Shown here in pieces: positions 1 to 6,611 of a DNA stretch of 22,620 nt. The notes below the pieces were generated by a model. It did not search any database and was not told the origin of the DNA. It saw nothing but the letters and a program-made list of their open reading frames with translations. The stretch's first letter is position 1. Every line of letters begins with the position of its first letter. Source of the stretch: a virus; the IMG/VR virus record IMGVR_UViG_3300025132_000332, positions 1 to 22,620 of that record. One strand, written 5' to 3'. The position numbers were made by a program, and so were the translations under genes.

Positions 1-58
1 CATCTTCGAGGGTGTAAGCCCCCAATTAAGCCAATTCAATGACCTTGCTACTAGAGAA

Positions 59-199
59 ACCAGTCCATTTTGAGAAAGCGTCTGCCTGTGTATGTATACC
101 CCCTTAGAGATATATCTTCGTTTTTGGTGTTGGTTGTCGGTCTTTGGACATTCTCAACCATATATTAACTTACATTTAATATATTTTCTACCAGTCCAT
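59..199. repeat. 10-bp direct repeat ACCAGTCCAT
   Basis: ACCAGTCCAT occurs exactly at 59-68 and again at 190-199, 131 bp apart, in the non-coding region. The flanks do not match beyond the ten bases. It could be a pair of protein-binding sites or chance. The sequence shows only the repeat. Confidence 0.35.
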
Positions 200-400
200 A
201 AAATCACGTTGCCGTCTCTCAGTCTGGGACAATATCCCAATTTGATAATTACTCCCGTTCGCTATGTCAAAAAACTTTTCTGCTCCACTCCGTCCCACTC
301 TGTGCCGTTCCGTCTGCCGTTGCAATATATTAGTAATAGTGATAGCATATATACAAGCTTTTTTTAAAATAAATGAAAATAAATTTTGCTAATAATAGGC

Positions 401-460
401 ACGCACACACACGCACACGCGTACAAGGCTCTCCTACGCACGCACGCACACGCACGCGTA
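401..460. repeat. Alternating purine-pyrimidine CA/CG tracts
   Basis: Two runs of strictly alternating purine and pyrimidine, 401-424 (24 bases) and 435-460 (26 bases), are made of CA and CG steps. Each carries an ACGCGT palindrome near its right end (417-422 and 454-459). ACGCGAAC (461-468) and AACGCGAACG (484-493) follow. The composition is far richer in G+C than the surrounding DNA. Such tracts are known to favour left-handed Z-DNA when supercoiled; any role here is inference. Confidence 0.6.
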
Positions 461-574
461 ACGCGAACTCAACGAAAAGCTCGAACGCGAACGGAGCAAG
501 AGGGGGGTGGCTTCTATATATAGTACCATCCACAGATTTTTTAGCTAATTTTCAAAACAGAGTATGAGGGAGGC

Positions 575-617
575 GGGGGAGCTATTGGGCTATACGGATG
601 TTGGGGTTCGCTCCCCC
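575..617. repeat. 8-bp G/C inverted repeat GGGGGAGC / GCTCCCCC
   Basis: The left arm at 575-582 (GGGGGAGC) is the exact reverse complement of 610-617 (GCTCCCCC), with a 27-base loop. A shorter stem, GGGG 603-606 with CCCC 614-617, competes for the right arm. The runs GGG 568-570, GGGGG 575-579, GGG 587-589 and GGGG 603-606 could alternatively form a G-quadruplex with long loops. No T run follows, so this is not a standard terminator. Confidence 0.5.
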
Positions 618-638
618 TTGGGACAAAGCTTAATTTTA

Positions 639-684
639 TTAGGTATACATCTTTTTAGGTATACTTGGTTAACTGATACTTGGT
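639..684. repeat. Overlapping short direct repeats TTAGGTATAC and ATACTTGGT
   Basis: TTAGGTATAC occurs at 639-648 and 655-664 (16-base period). Sharing its last four bases, ATACTTGGT occurs at 661-669 and 676-684 (15-base period). A degenerate copy, CTGATACCTGG, is at 750-760, compared with CTGATACTTGG at 673-683. A 15 to 16 base period, rather than ten, does not place all copies on one face of the helix. The array could bind the small terminase or a repressor. Confidence 0.45.
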
Positions 685-700
685 GAGTTTTCGATGGTTT

Positions 701-751
701 AGATAGAGACTACCCTACCCCTATAATAAGAATAAGGTTCGTCTCTAATCT
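701..751. repeat. Bulged 10-bp inverted repeat
   Basis: AGATAGAGAC (701-710) pairs with GTCTCTAATCT (741-751), leaving one bulged A and a loop of about 30 bases. The loop contains a TATAAT hexamer at 722-727. The arms are long enough to be unlikely by chance in so short a span, but no homologous structure is recognised. Confidence 0.4.
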
Positions 752-796
752 GATACCTGGAGCCGTTTCCTGATAAGATACAATCCTCAAGTATAG

Positions 797-825
797 TTGG
801 AATTGCGGATAGTTTTATTTATAAT
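797..825 (+). promoter_or_regulatory. Sigma70-type promoter candidate for the packaging operon
   Basis: TTGGAA at 797-802 (four of six consensus -35 bases) is followed after exactly 17 bases by a perfect -10 hexamer, TATAAT, at 820-825. Transcription would start near 832, leaving a leader of about 175 bases before the first packaging gene. That leader contains the inverted repeats at 868-900 and 907-944. Promoter-like matches are common in AT-rich DNA, but the exact spacing and position make this the best candidate in the window. Confidence 0.45.
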
Positions 826-867
826 CTATACATTACAAGGCAACCTTTACTATCTTCGACATGGTTT

Positions 868-900
868 CTCACTGTGCCTTAAACCCCTTTTAGTAGTGAG
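868..900 (+). repeat. Leader hairpin CTCACT / AGTGAG
   Basis: CTCACT (868-873) pairs with AGTGAG (895-900) across a 21-base loop. A further TAAA/TTTA pairing around CCCCT is possible inside the loop. It lies in the predicted untranslated leader of the terminase message, directly before a second hairpin. TTTTAAAT follows the right arm, which gives a weak terminator look, but six pairs around a large loop are marginal. Confidence 0.35.
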
Positions 901-906
901 TTTTAA

Positions 907-944
907 ATCTAAGTGCTAAAAGTATCAAACCAACCCACTTAGAT
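907..944 (+). repeat. Perfect 9-bp leader hairpin ATCTAAGTG / CACTTAGAT
   Basis: The left arm 907-915 and right arm 936-944 are exact reverse complements, with a 20-base loop. A small GATG...CATC pairing (942-945 with 950-953) overlaps the right arm and could be an alternative fold. It lies about 60 bases before the first packaging gene and could be a regulatory leader structure, a binding site or part of the packaging signal. Confidence 0.5.
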
Positions 945-1006
945 GTCAAGCATCTTAATTTATAACCTTTTCTTTTAAAGTTCCAAATTTTTTTTTATAT
1001 TATATT

Positions 1007-1837
1007 GTGGAAGTTAAATGTAGAAATATAGTATTTGACGTCTTTACAGAAGAAGAAGCCACAATTTTGGGGATAAAATACAAAAAAAACTGGCGTAACG
1101 CTGATAAAGGCGATTGGATACTCACATCGGACAATAAAGTCCTACAGGTCCTTAAAAAACGACAAGAAAATAAGAAAGATAGAAAGAAACCTGTTGTTTA
1201 TATAAGAACTGGGTATGGTGAAGTTCCTACTTACAAGTCTAATATATACGCGTATAAGTATAATGACTATTGGGAAAAAGACTGGAACTATGATTTAGTG
1301 CGAGATGTCAAGCCTACTGTAATGCAAACCGAGTTTGTACGCAAACTTGTTAAGTATGGAGAACTTGATGGGGTTGGAGAGTTTACACAAGACAGCATTG
1401 TAAAAGCATACCAATCTATTTATAGTGACAATAACCCTACAATGGCACTTAAGCGTGGTAGGGCAGTATTAAAGAAAAAAAGCGTAAGGAATCTTATGAG
1501 TGAACTAATGAAAGATAAATTTGACAACATAGGTGTTGATGATGATTATATTGCAGATACCTACAAAGAATTTATAGAAAACACAAAAATGCCACCGAAT
1601 GTTAGATTAAATGCATTAAATAGAGTAAGTACGCTTAGAGGACATGACGATAAAAAAATAGAACAAATAGAAGGTTCTACGTTAATTGCTATGTCTGATG
1701 GAGATAAAAAGCTACTTGCAGAAGTAAGAAAGACATTATCAGATGATGAGTTAGATAAATTTATGCAGAAAGGAGAATTTGATGGCATCACTGTTCGCAA
1801 AACTACCAGCAATCAGAGAAGTGGAAGTAAATCTTGA
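1007..1837 (+). CDS. terS: Probable terminase small subunit with an extra N-terminal domain
   Basis: A 276-residue protein read from GTG. Small terminases bind the viral packaging site and hand DNA to the large subunit. The assignment rests mainly on position, directly before the large terminase. The protein is strongly basic between residues 40 and 70. The second half (about 105-235) is helical and charged, with a stretch near VRLNALNRVSTLRGHDDKK typical of small-terminase C-terminal regions. Residues 13-50 (with WRNADKGDWILT) form a separate small domain that I recall from uncultured phage proteins but cannot name. The start is uncertain: no Shine-Dalgarno precedes 1007, the frame is open from 959, and the next ATG is at 1321. 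GTG is chosen because it keeps the N-terminal domain. The 3' end overlaps the next gene by 56 bases. Confidence 0.6.
   Translation: MEVKCRNIVFDVFTEEEATILGIKYKKNWRNADKGDWILTSDNKVLQVLKKRQENKKDRKKPVVYIRTGYGEVPTYKSNIYAYKYNDYWEKDWNYDLVRDVKPTVMQTEFVRKLVKYGELDGVGEFTQDSIVKAYQSIYSDNNPTMALKRGRAVLKKKSVRNLMSELMKDKFDNIGVDDDYIADTYKEFIENTKMPPNVRLNALNRVSTLRGHDDKKIEQIEGSTLIAMSDGDKKLLAEVRKTLSDDELDKFMQKGEFDGITVRKTTSNQRSGSKS
1769..1776 (+). promoter_or_regulatory. Ribosome binding site deciding the 1782 start
   Basis: AAAGGAGA lies inside the end of the preceding gene, five bases before ATG 1782. A TTG at 1779 would be only two bases away, too close. The site therefore supports ATG 1782 as the start and indicates that the small overlapping frame is translated. 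Confidence 0.55.
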
Positions 1838-1988
1838 CGTGTTAGAGGGTATTTTACACGTAGGAGATAAAAGTTATGAGCTTGAAGGTGATGTTCGTGA
1901 CGTTATGGACGCTATGCTTGCAGAAGTAACATTTTTAGAAAACGTAATAGAACAAATACAAGGACCTATAGACCGAGAAAAAGTATGA
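1782..1988 (+). CDS. Small acidic protein between the terminase genes, function unknown
   Basis: A 68-residue frame starting at ATG 1782. Its first 56 bases lie inside the preceding gene in another frame, and its stop overlaps the large-terminase start as ATGA. A clear AAAGGAGA site supports translation. The protein has no membrane segment or signal peptide. A short beta-like stretch (residues about 15-35, with LEGILHVGDKSYELEGDV) is followed by an acidic helix. I do not recognise a family. Position and coupling suggest it is made with the terminase complex, as a helper or a small packaging factor, but this is inference. The overlap on both sides argues that it is a real gene and not a chance frame. 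Confidence 0.6.
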   Translation: MASLFAKLPAIREVEVNLDVLEGILHVGDKSYELEGDVRDVMDAMLAEVTFLENVIEQIQGPIDREKV

Positions 1989-3619
1989 TAAACTACGATT
2001 TAAGTCCTGAAGAAAAAAAAGATATAGTAAAACGGATGTATCTTGATGTATTTTTCTTTGCTAAAGTTATATTAGGCGACAAAAACTACCCAATGCACTA
2101 CCATGTACGTAGTAAAAGCCCTGCATTTCACAGAGAAGTTATAAATAACTTACTACATTTAAAAGAAGGGCAGAAAATGGCGATAGTTGCGCCTAGGGGA
2201 CATGCAAAATCAACGCTTGTTTCGTTAATATACCCATTACATCGAATATTGTTTGCTGAAGAGCGATTTATATTATTAATATCAGAATCTGAAATGCAGT
2301 CTAAGTATTTGTTAGAAACAATAGGCGACGAAATAGAGTATAACGAAAAATTACAATTTTTCTTTGGTAAACGTATGGGCGACGTTTGGGGTAAAGAAGA
2401 AAAAGAAATTATAACAGAATTTAATCCAGATGGAAGTCCAGCAGCCTCTTGCAAATTAATGGTTAGAGGTACTGGTCAAAAAGTTAGGGGTCTTAAGTAT
2501 GGTGCTTATAGACCTACATTAACAATAATAGATGATGGTGAAGGTGACGGAAACGCACAAACTCCAATGGCACGAGAAAAATTTAGACGGTGGATAGATA
2601 CGTCAGTAGTACCTGGTTCCGATGACGGTAAAATAGTTTTTGTTGGTACAATTGTAGATGAAGATGCATATTTAAACACTGTAGCTGGCTCACGAGCCTT
2701 TAATGCCCATGGAGAAAAAAAAATAAAAGGGTGGAAGTCATTATTTTACCAATCAATTTTACAAGATACAGAAGCACATGAGTTTTTAGCTTCTGGAAAG
2801 GAAATTAAAGATGAAAATAACGAACCTAAAGTTCTTTGGGAAGACAGGCGTCCTTACAGCTGGCTATTGGAGCGGCGTGAGGAAGCGCAAGCAAAGGGAG
2901 ATGTTGGATACTTTTTCCAAGAGTATCAAAATGTCCCAATGGATGACTCTTTTCGTGTCTTTAAGCGCGATGATGTGCAGTATTACGATGGTTATTATTC
3001 TCGTGATGGTGAGATTGACACTTTGGTTATTAGGGACGGTGAGTCGTCTCGCAGAGTTCCCGTTAATATTTTTATGGGAGTTGACCCTGCGTCTTCTGAA
3101 AACATTAAAGCGAACTATACAGTAATAATGATAGTGGCAGTTGATGCCGATTTCAATATTTATATAGTTGACTACTTTAGAGGCCAAGTATCTCCAATGG
3201 ATGGAGCAGATAAACTATTTGAACTAGCAGATATGTATAGACCCAAAGGTATTAACATTGAGGAAACAGGACATGTTATGTTAGCTGACTATGTTCAAAA
3301 GGTATCTAAAAAAACTGGAAGATACTTAAACATATCTCCAAAGAAAGCAATACAAAAAAAGTTTTACAGAATCAAATCAATGCAACCAATGTTTGCATCT
3401 AAGTCTGTATTTTTAAAAAATGACCAAACAGAGCTTCTGCAGGAGCTTTTAGGGTTTAAAGAACATGCATTAACTACTAAAGATACACTTGATGCGTTAC
3501 GATGGGCAACTGAAGATATTTTCTCTCCGCTATTAGAATATGATGATAGCGGAGAGTATTATATTCCAGATTCTACTCCTATGTGCGACTGGGAAACAGG
3601 GGAAATAATATACAACTAA
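1985..3619 (+). CDS. terL: Terminase large subunit (packaging ATPase and nuclease)
   Basis: A 544-residue protein, normal length for the family. It would dock on the portal, pump DNA into the capsid using ATP and cut the concatemer. The ATPase half shows a Walker A loop, APRGHAKST, at residues 69-77, of the type found in the psiM2 ORF9-like (TIGR01630) terminases. The Walker B strand TLTIIDD lies at 178-184. The nuclease half starts at about 360 with an RNase H-like fold: first acid D367 in MGVDPAS, second in the EE pair 426-427, and the third probably D500 or D503 near the DALRWA motif. All key residues are present, so it looks active. The start overlaps the previous stop by four bases (ATGA), implying translational coupling; no strong ribosome site is seen. 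Confidence 0.93.
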   Translation: MINYDLSPEEKKDIVKRMYLDVFFFAKVILGDKNYPMHYHVRSKSPAFHREVINNLLHLKEGQKMAIVAPRGHAKSTLVSLIYPLHRILFAEERFILLISESEMQSKYLLETIGDEIEYNEKLQFFFGKRMGDVWGKEEKEIITEFNPDGSPAASCKLMVRGTGQKVRGLKYGAYRPTLTIIDDGEGDGNAQTPMAREKFRRWIDTSVVPGSDDGKIVFVGTIVDEDAYLNTVAGSRAFNAHGEKKIKGWKSLFYQSILQDTEAHEFLASGKEIKDENNEPKVLWEDRRPYSWLLERREEAQAKGDVGYFFQEYQNVPMDDSFRVFKRDDVQYYDGYYSRDGEIDTLVIRDGESSRRVPVNIFMGVDPASSENIKANYTVIMIVAVDADFNIYIVDYFRGQVSPMDGADKLFELADMYRPKGINIEETGHVMLADYVQKVSKKTGRYLNISPKKAIQKKFYRIKSMQPMFASKSVFLKNDQTELLQELLGFKEHALTTKDTLDALRWATEDIFSPLLEYDDSGEYYIPDSTPMCDWETGEIIYN

Positions 3620-3621
3620 AT

Positions 3622-3661
3622 AAAGTACTTTGAAACGTATTAAAAAAAGTATTAAAATACG
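3622..3661. repeat. Palindrome and inverted repeat before the portal gene
   Basis: The 53-base gap between large terminase and portal contains a perfect 10-bp palindrome, AAAGTACTTT (3622-3631). CGTATT (3636-3641) follows and is complementary to AATACG (3656-3661). GTATTAAAA is also repeated at 3637-3645 and 3649-3657. This is one of the few non-coding gaps, so a regulator site or weak processing hairpin is plausible, but A/T-rich DNA yields such patterns easily. Confidence 0.3.
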
Positions 3662-3672
3662 AGCATAAAACT

Positions 3673-5694
3673 ATGATAAAAATCCAAAATTTAGAAATTC
3701 CAGAACTAGAAGCCGAAGACGTCAGAAATGAGTATACTCAGTATGACCATGAAAGCGATGAATTTCGCTACCAAATGGCAGAAGATTATGATTTTTATTT
3801 AGGAAAACAATTAACCGAAGCTCAAAAAGAATATTTAATGAGCGTTGGTCAACCTCCAGAATCTAATAACAAAATAAGACCTGCAGTAGAGCAAGTCCTA
3901 TCTAATATGGCATCCACAAAACCAGAATGGGATGTCGAGGGAGTAGGGTCTGACGATGGCAGGATAGCTGGTATATATAATAAAATCTTAGATGAAATAT
4001 GGTATAGCTCTAAAGGAGATACTCAATTTAGGACAGCCTGTAAAGATTTTATTGTTAAAGGCCTATGTTATTTGTATGTATATCCTGACTACCAGGCAGA
4101 CAATGGATTAGGGGGAATAAGATTTAAAAGAATAAAACCTGAAGCAGTATTTGTAGACCCTAATTCATCACTCCCTGACTTTTCTGATGCGTCTAGTATA
4201 ATTTATACTGATTTACATACAAAAGAATCGTTAAAAGTTTTATTTCCAGATATTGCAGATAAAATTGACGATTTAAAAGAAGATTACGATACTGACGAAG
4301 AAACTAGTGGAAACTATAATAGAGATGACATATATACAAGAGGAGATGCAACTCACGACCAGCAACCTACTGTTAGAAAATTTGTGCGTTTTGCCAAGGT
4401 CAGCATTCCAAATGTTTTAGTAACAGAGCTAGTTACAGGGAAAAGTCAAATATTTGACAAAGAATCATATGAAGAATTACAAGCAGACAAGAAATATCAA
4501 GAATTAATTGACCAAGGGTCTGTAACAGAAAAAATTATTTATACAACTAAAGTAAGAGAAACGTGTGTTGTAGGAGATTTAATATATTATGATGAAATTT
4601 TACCTATAGATTCATATCCTATTATACCAGCATGTAATGAGCATACTGGAACTCCTTATCCATCAGGAGATGTAAGGCACGCTAAAAGTCCTCAAAGAAT
4701 GTTAAATAGAACAGAGGCATTATTAATATCGCATACATCAGCAACTACAAATTTTAAATTAGTTGTAGAAGATGGTGCAATTGACCCTAAAGAATTACAA
4801 AAATGGAATATACCAAATGCTATTATAAGAGCAAACCCAGGTGCGCTAAGAGATGGTAAAATTAAAGAATATGCACCTCCTGCAGTATCTAGTCAATTAT
4901 TTACAGAAAAATCTAGATACGAATTAGATATTGAGCAAGTATTTGGTTCTTATAAATTTTTACAAGGATACGGAGAAGGCTCACCAGGAACAGTAGGTGA
5001 AGCACAAATTATAGAAGAATCTGTATCTAAAAAACAGGGATGGAAAGTTATGCCTGTTTATGATATGCTAACAATAGCAGGAAAAATTATATCTGCATGG
5101 ATACCTTTTGTTTACAACCAAGAAAGAGTTGTAAGAATAACAAGTCCAAATGGAATGATGGAAGATGTAAGGGTAAACGAAGCAGTAATGAATAAAAATG
5201 GAGAAATTGAAAGATTATATGATATAACTACTAACTTAATAGATATAAGAGTAGTTGTAGGTTCTACAAAAGCTAAATCTCCAATGGCTGACCTACAAAG
5301 AGATATACAATTAATGGGAGCTGGTATTTACGATAAAACACAAGTTATTATGAATATGAGAACAGATGACGATAAAGCGAGTCTTATTCAACGTCATGGA
5401 GAAATATCTCAATATCAGCAAACTATACAAAGTTTACAAGAGCAGGTTAAAAAACTCTCAGGTGACTTGCAGACAAGAGAACGTGAGTTGTTCCATACTA
5501 AGATGCGTGCAGAAGTATCAGAAGCTACTAAAAATGTTTCACAAGCAGTTTCTAATATAAAAGCAACAAGCAAAATAGAGGAAGAACGTCAACGTAACAA
5601 GACTCAGCAAGTAGCGAGTGATTTAGCCAATGCTGCAAATTCGGTTAACTCAGAAAAACAAGCCCCTGAACCAAAACCATCGGTAATAGGGTAA
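3673..5694 (+). CDS. P22-type portal protein
   Basis: A 673-residue protein, close to the size of the P22 portal (about 725). Twelve copies would form the ring through which DNA enters and leaves the head. The family pattern is visible: a helix at 65-92 with NNKIRPAVEQVLSNMASTKP, the ring core around IKPEAVFVDPNS (155-165), and a middle section at about 309-370 with GTPYPSGDVRHAKSPQRMLN, the conserved stem region of this family. The last 100 residues (about 573-673) are helical and charged with heptad spacing, then end in a proline-rich tail; this resembles the C-terminal barrel of P22-like portals. ATG 3673 is the first in frame; its ribosome site is weak (GAGC at 3661-3664). Neighbours on both sides fit. 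Confidence 0.85.
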   Translation: MIKIQNLEIPELEAEDVRNEYTQYDHESDEFRYQMAEDYDFYLGKQLTEAQKEYLMSVGQPPESNNKIRPAVEQVLSNMASTKPEWDVEGVGSDDGRIAGIYNKILDEIWYSSKGDTQFRTACKDFIVKGLCYLYVYPDYQADNGLGGIRFKRIKPEAVFVDPNSSLPDFSDASSIIYTDLHTKESLKVLFPDIADKIDDLKEDYDTDEETSGNYNRDDIYTRGDATHDQQPTVRKFVRFAKVSIPNVLVTELVTGKSQIFDKESYEELQADKKYQELIDQGSVTEKIIYTTKVRETCVVGDLIYYDEILPIDSYPIIPACNEHTGTPYPSGDVRHAKSPQRMLNRTEALLISHTSATTNFKLVVEDGAIDPKELQKWNIPNAIIRANPGALRDGKIKEYAPPAVSSQLFTEKSRYELDIEQVFGSYKFLQGYGEGSPGTVGEAQIIEESVSKKQGWKVMPVYDMLTIAGKIISAWIPFVYNQERVVRITSPNGMMEDVRVNEAVMNKNGEIERLYDITTNLIDIRVVVGSTKAKSPMADLQRDIQLMGAGIYDKTQVIMNMRTDDDKASLIQRHGEISQYQQTIQSLQEQVKKLSGDLQTRERELFHTKMRAEVSEATKNVSQAVSNIKATSKIEEERQRNKTQQVASDLANAANSVNSEKQAPEPKPSVIG

Positions 5695-5716
5695 CTTAAA
5701 TACAAGGAGCATCGTA

Positions 5717-6583
5717 ATGGCAGACGACCAAACACAACAAGTAGAAACTAAAAGCGAAGATAACCTTAATATGATAGACGTCTTAGACGACTTTAATCAA
5801 GGCTCTTCTGAAGAACCTCAAGCAGAGGAAGTTCAAGCTGAAGAATCTAATGTTGAAACCCAACCTGAAGAGGTAATAGAAAATACTAAAGAAAACGTAC
5901 AATGGCTTATTGACAATAAGTTCAAAGATGATGAAGAAGGACGTGAAAGTCTAGCAAAATCATACAGAGAACTTCAAAGTAAATACGACAAAGATTCTAA
6001 TAGGTCTAAAGAAGACCAAGAAAAATTTGATAGGCTTGAAAAGCTTGACGGATTTTTAAAAGAGAATCCAGAAGTTGTAAAAACTATGAAGGAAAAAGTA
6101 GATACAATTGCTAAAAACGAATCAGGTCCTCCTAAAAAACCAGAAGACTATGATATTTTAGATGAGTCTATAGACGATTCATCTTCAGCAAAATGGAGAG
6201 CTGAATATGATAGTTGGTTAATATCTCAAGGACAACAAGCTGCTAAAAAAGAGCTTGAGTCATATAGAGCTGAACGAGAAGCTGCAGAAAGACAAGCACA
6301 AGAAGTATTAGAATTAAAAAAGATGGGATTATCTGATAAAGAAATTCCAGATTATTATAATTTTGTAACATCTGATGCTAATCTTACTACAGAAAATTTA
6401 GTAAAAATATATCGTTACCTTAAGGTTGATGGCAATGATACTAAACCAGAAGAAAAACAACAGCCAGTTGAACCTAAGCGTACATCAGCTGCAGCAGCAA
6501 CGGGGTCTACTCCGCCTGCAAAAAGTAGTGAAAAAAAGGTTGTTGAAGAATTTTGGGATGGTATTATGAAGTTCAATAGATAA
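5717..6583 (+). CDS. Capsid scaffolding protein
   Basis: A 288-residue, very acidic, low-complexity protein placed between portal and capsid genes, the usual site for a scaffold. It would direct assembly of the procapsid and then leave. The first 60 residues are rich in Glu and Gln. Residues about 75-215 are mostly charged helix, with a GPPKKPEDYDI turn near 137-147. A Pro/Ala/Thr-rich linker follows, and the protein ends in a short helix with VVEEFWDGIMKFNR, likely the capsid-binding tip, as in other scaffolds. There is no protease motif, so maturation cleavage by this protein is not indicated. A strong AAGGAG site (5704-5709) lies seven bases before ATG. The call rests on composition and position, since scaffolds vary greatly in sequence. 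Confidence 0.75.
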   Translation: MADDQTQQVETKSEDNLNMIDVLDDFNQGSSEEPQAEEVQAEESNVETQPEEVIENTKENVQWLIDNKFKDDEEGRESLAKSYRELQSKYDKDSNRSKEDQEKFDRLEKLDGFLKENPEVVKTMKEKVDTIAKNESGPPKKPEDYDILDESIDDSSSAKWRAEYDSWLISQGQQAAKKELESYRAEREAAERQAQEVLELKKMGLSDKEIPDYYNFVTSDANLTTENLVKIYRYLKVDGNDTKPEEKQQPVEPKRTSAAAATGSTPPAKSSEKKVVEEFWDGIMKFNR

Positions 6584-6611
6584 CAATAATACTTAAGGAA
6601 AGGAGCCAATA

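Larger units (their letters stand above)
1..1006. other. Non-coding region upstream of the terminase genes
   Basis: About 1 kb with no gene I can support. The open frames here are short and either low complexity or without a ribosome site, and stop codons are frequent on both strands. In a virus whose other genes touch or overlap, this much empty DNA suggests cis-acting function. It holds, in order: a 10-bp repeat (59-68 and 190-199), a CCGT-rich patch (279-323), two alternating CA/CG tracts (401-460), G-rich runs (502-507, 568-606), inverted repeats (575-617, 701-751, 868-900, 907-944), short direct repeats (639-684) and a promoter candidate (797-825). Its place just before the small terminase is where many phages keep their packaging start site. 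Packaging, origin or regulatory-RNA functions are all possible; the sequence does not choose among them. Confidence 0.6.

Noticed and set aside
225-239. Hairpin TGGGA-CAATA-TCCCA as an operator
   Set aside because: Only five pairs in a lone copy; expected by chance in 1 kb.
92-567. Three short open frames (92-367 +, 330-533 -, 373-567 +) as possible genes
   Set aside because: They have no ribosome site and odd composition; the two at 330-567 are the two strands of the CA/CG tract read as Arg/Thr/His repeats.
603-617. tRNA-like T arm (GGGG TTCGCTC CCCC)
   Set aside because: The conserved A of the loop is C, only four pairs form, and no acceptor, D or anticodon arm can be placed around it.
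698-727. Second promoter, TTTAGA-18-TATAAT
   Set aside because: The -35 match is weak and the whole element lies within the arms and loop of the 701-751 inverted repeat; the 797-825 promoter is clearly better.
704-810. Group I intron core (GAGACTA and CAAGTATAGTT resemble the P7 strands; AATTGCGG resembles the P element)
   Set aside because: The P-like element lies after the P7-like strands instead of before, no Q element is found, and there is no split exon.
2128-2454. Minus-strand frame inside the large terminase, and similar frames inside other structural genes
   Set aside because: They lie opposite or out of frame with well-supported genes, have no ribosome sites and show no recognisable protein.
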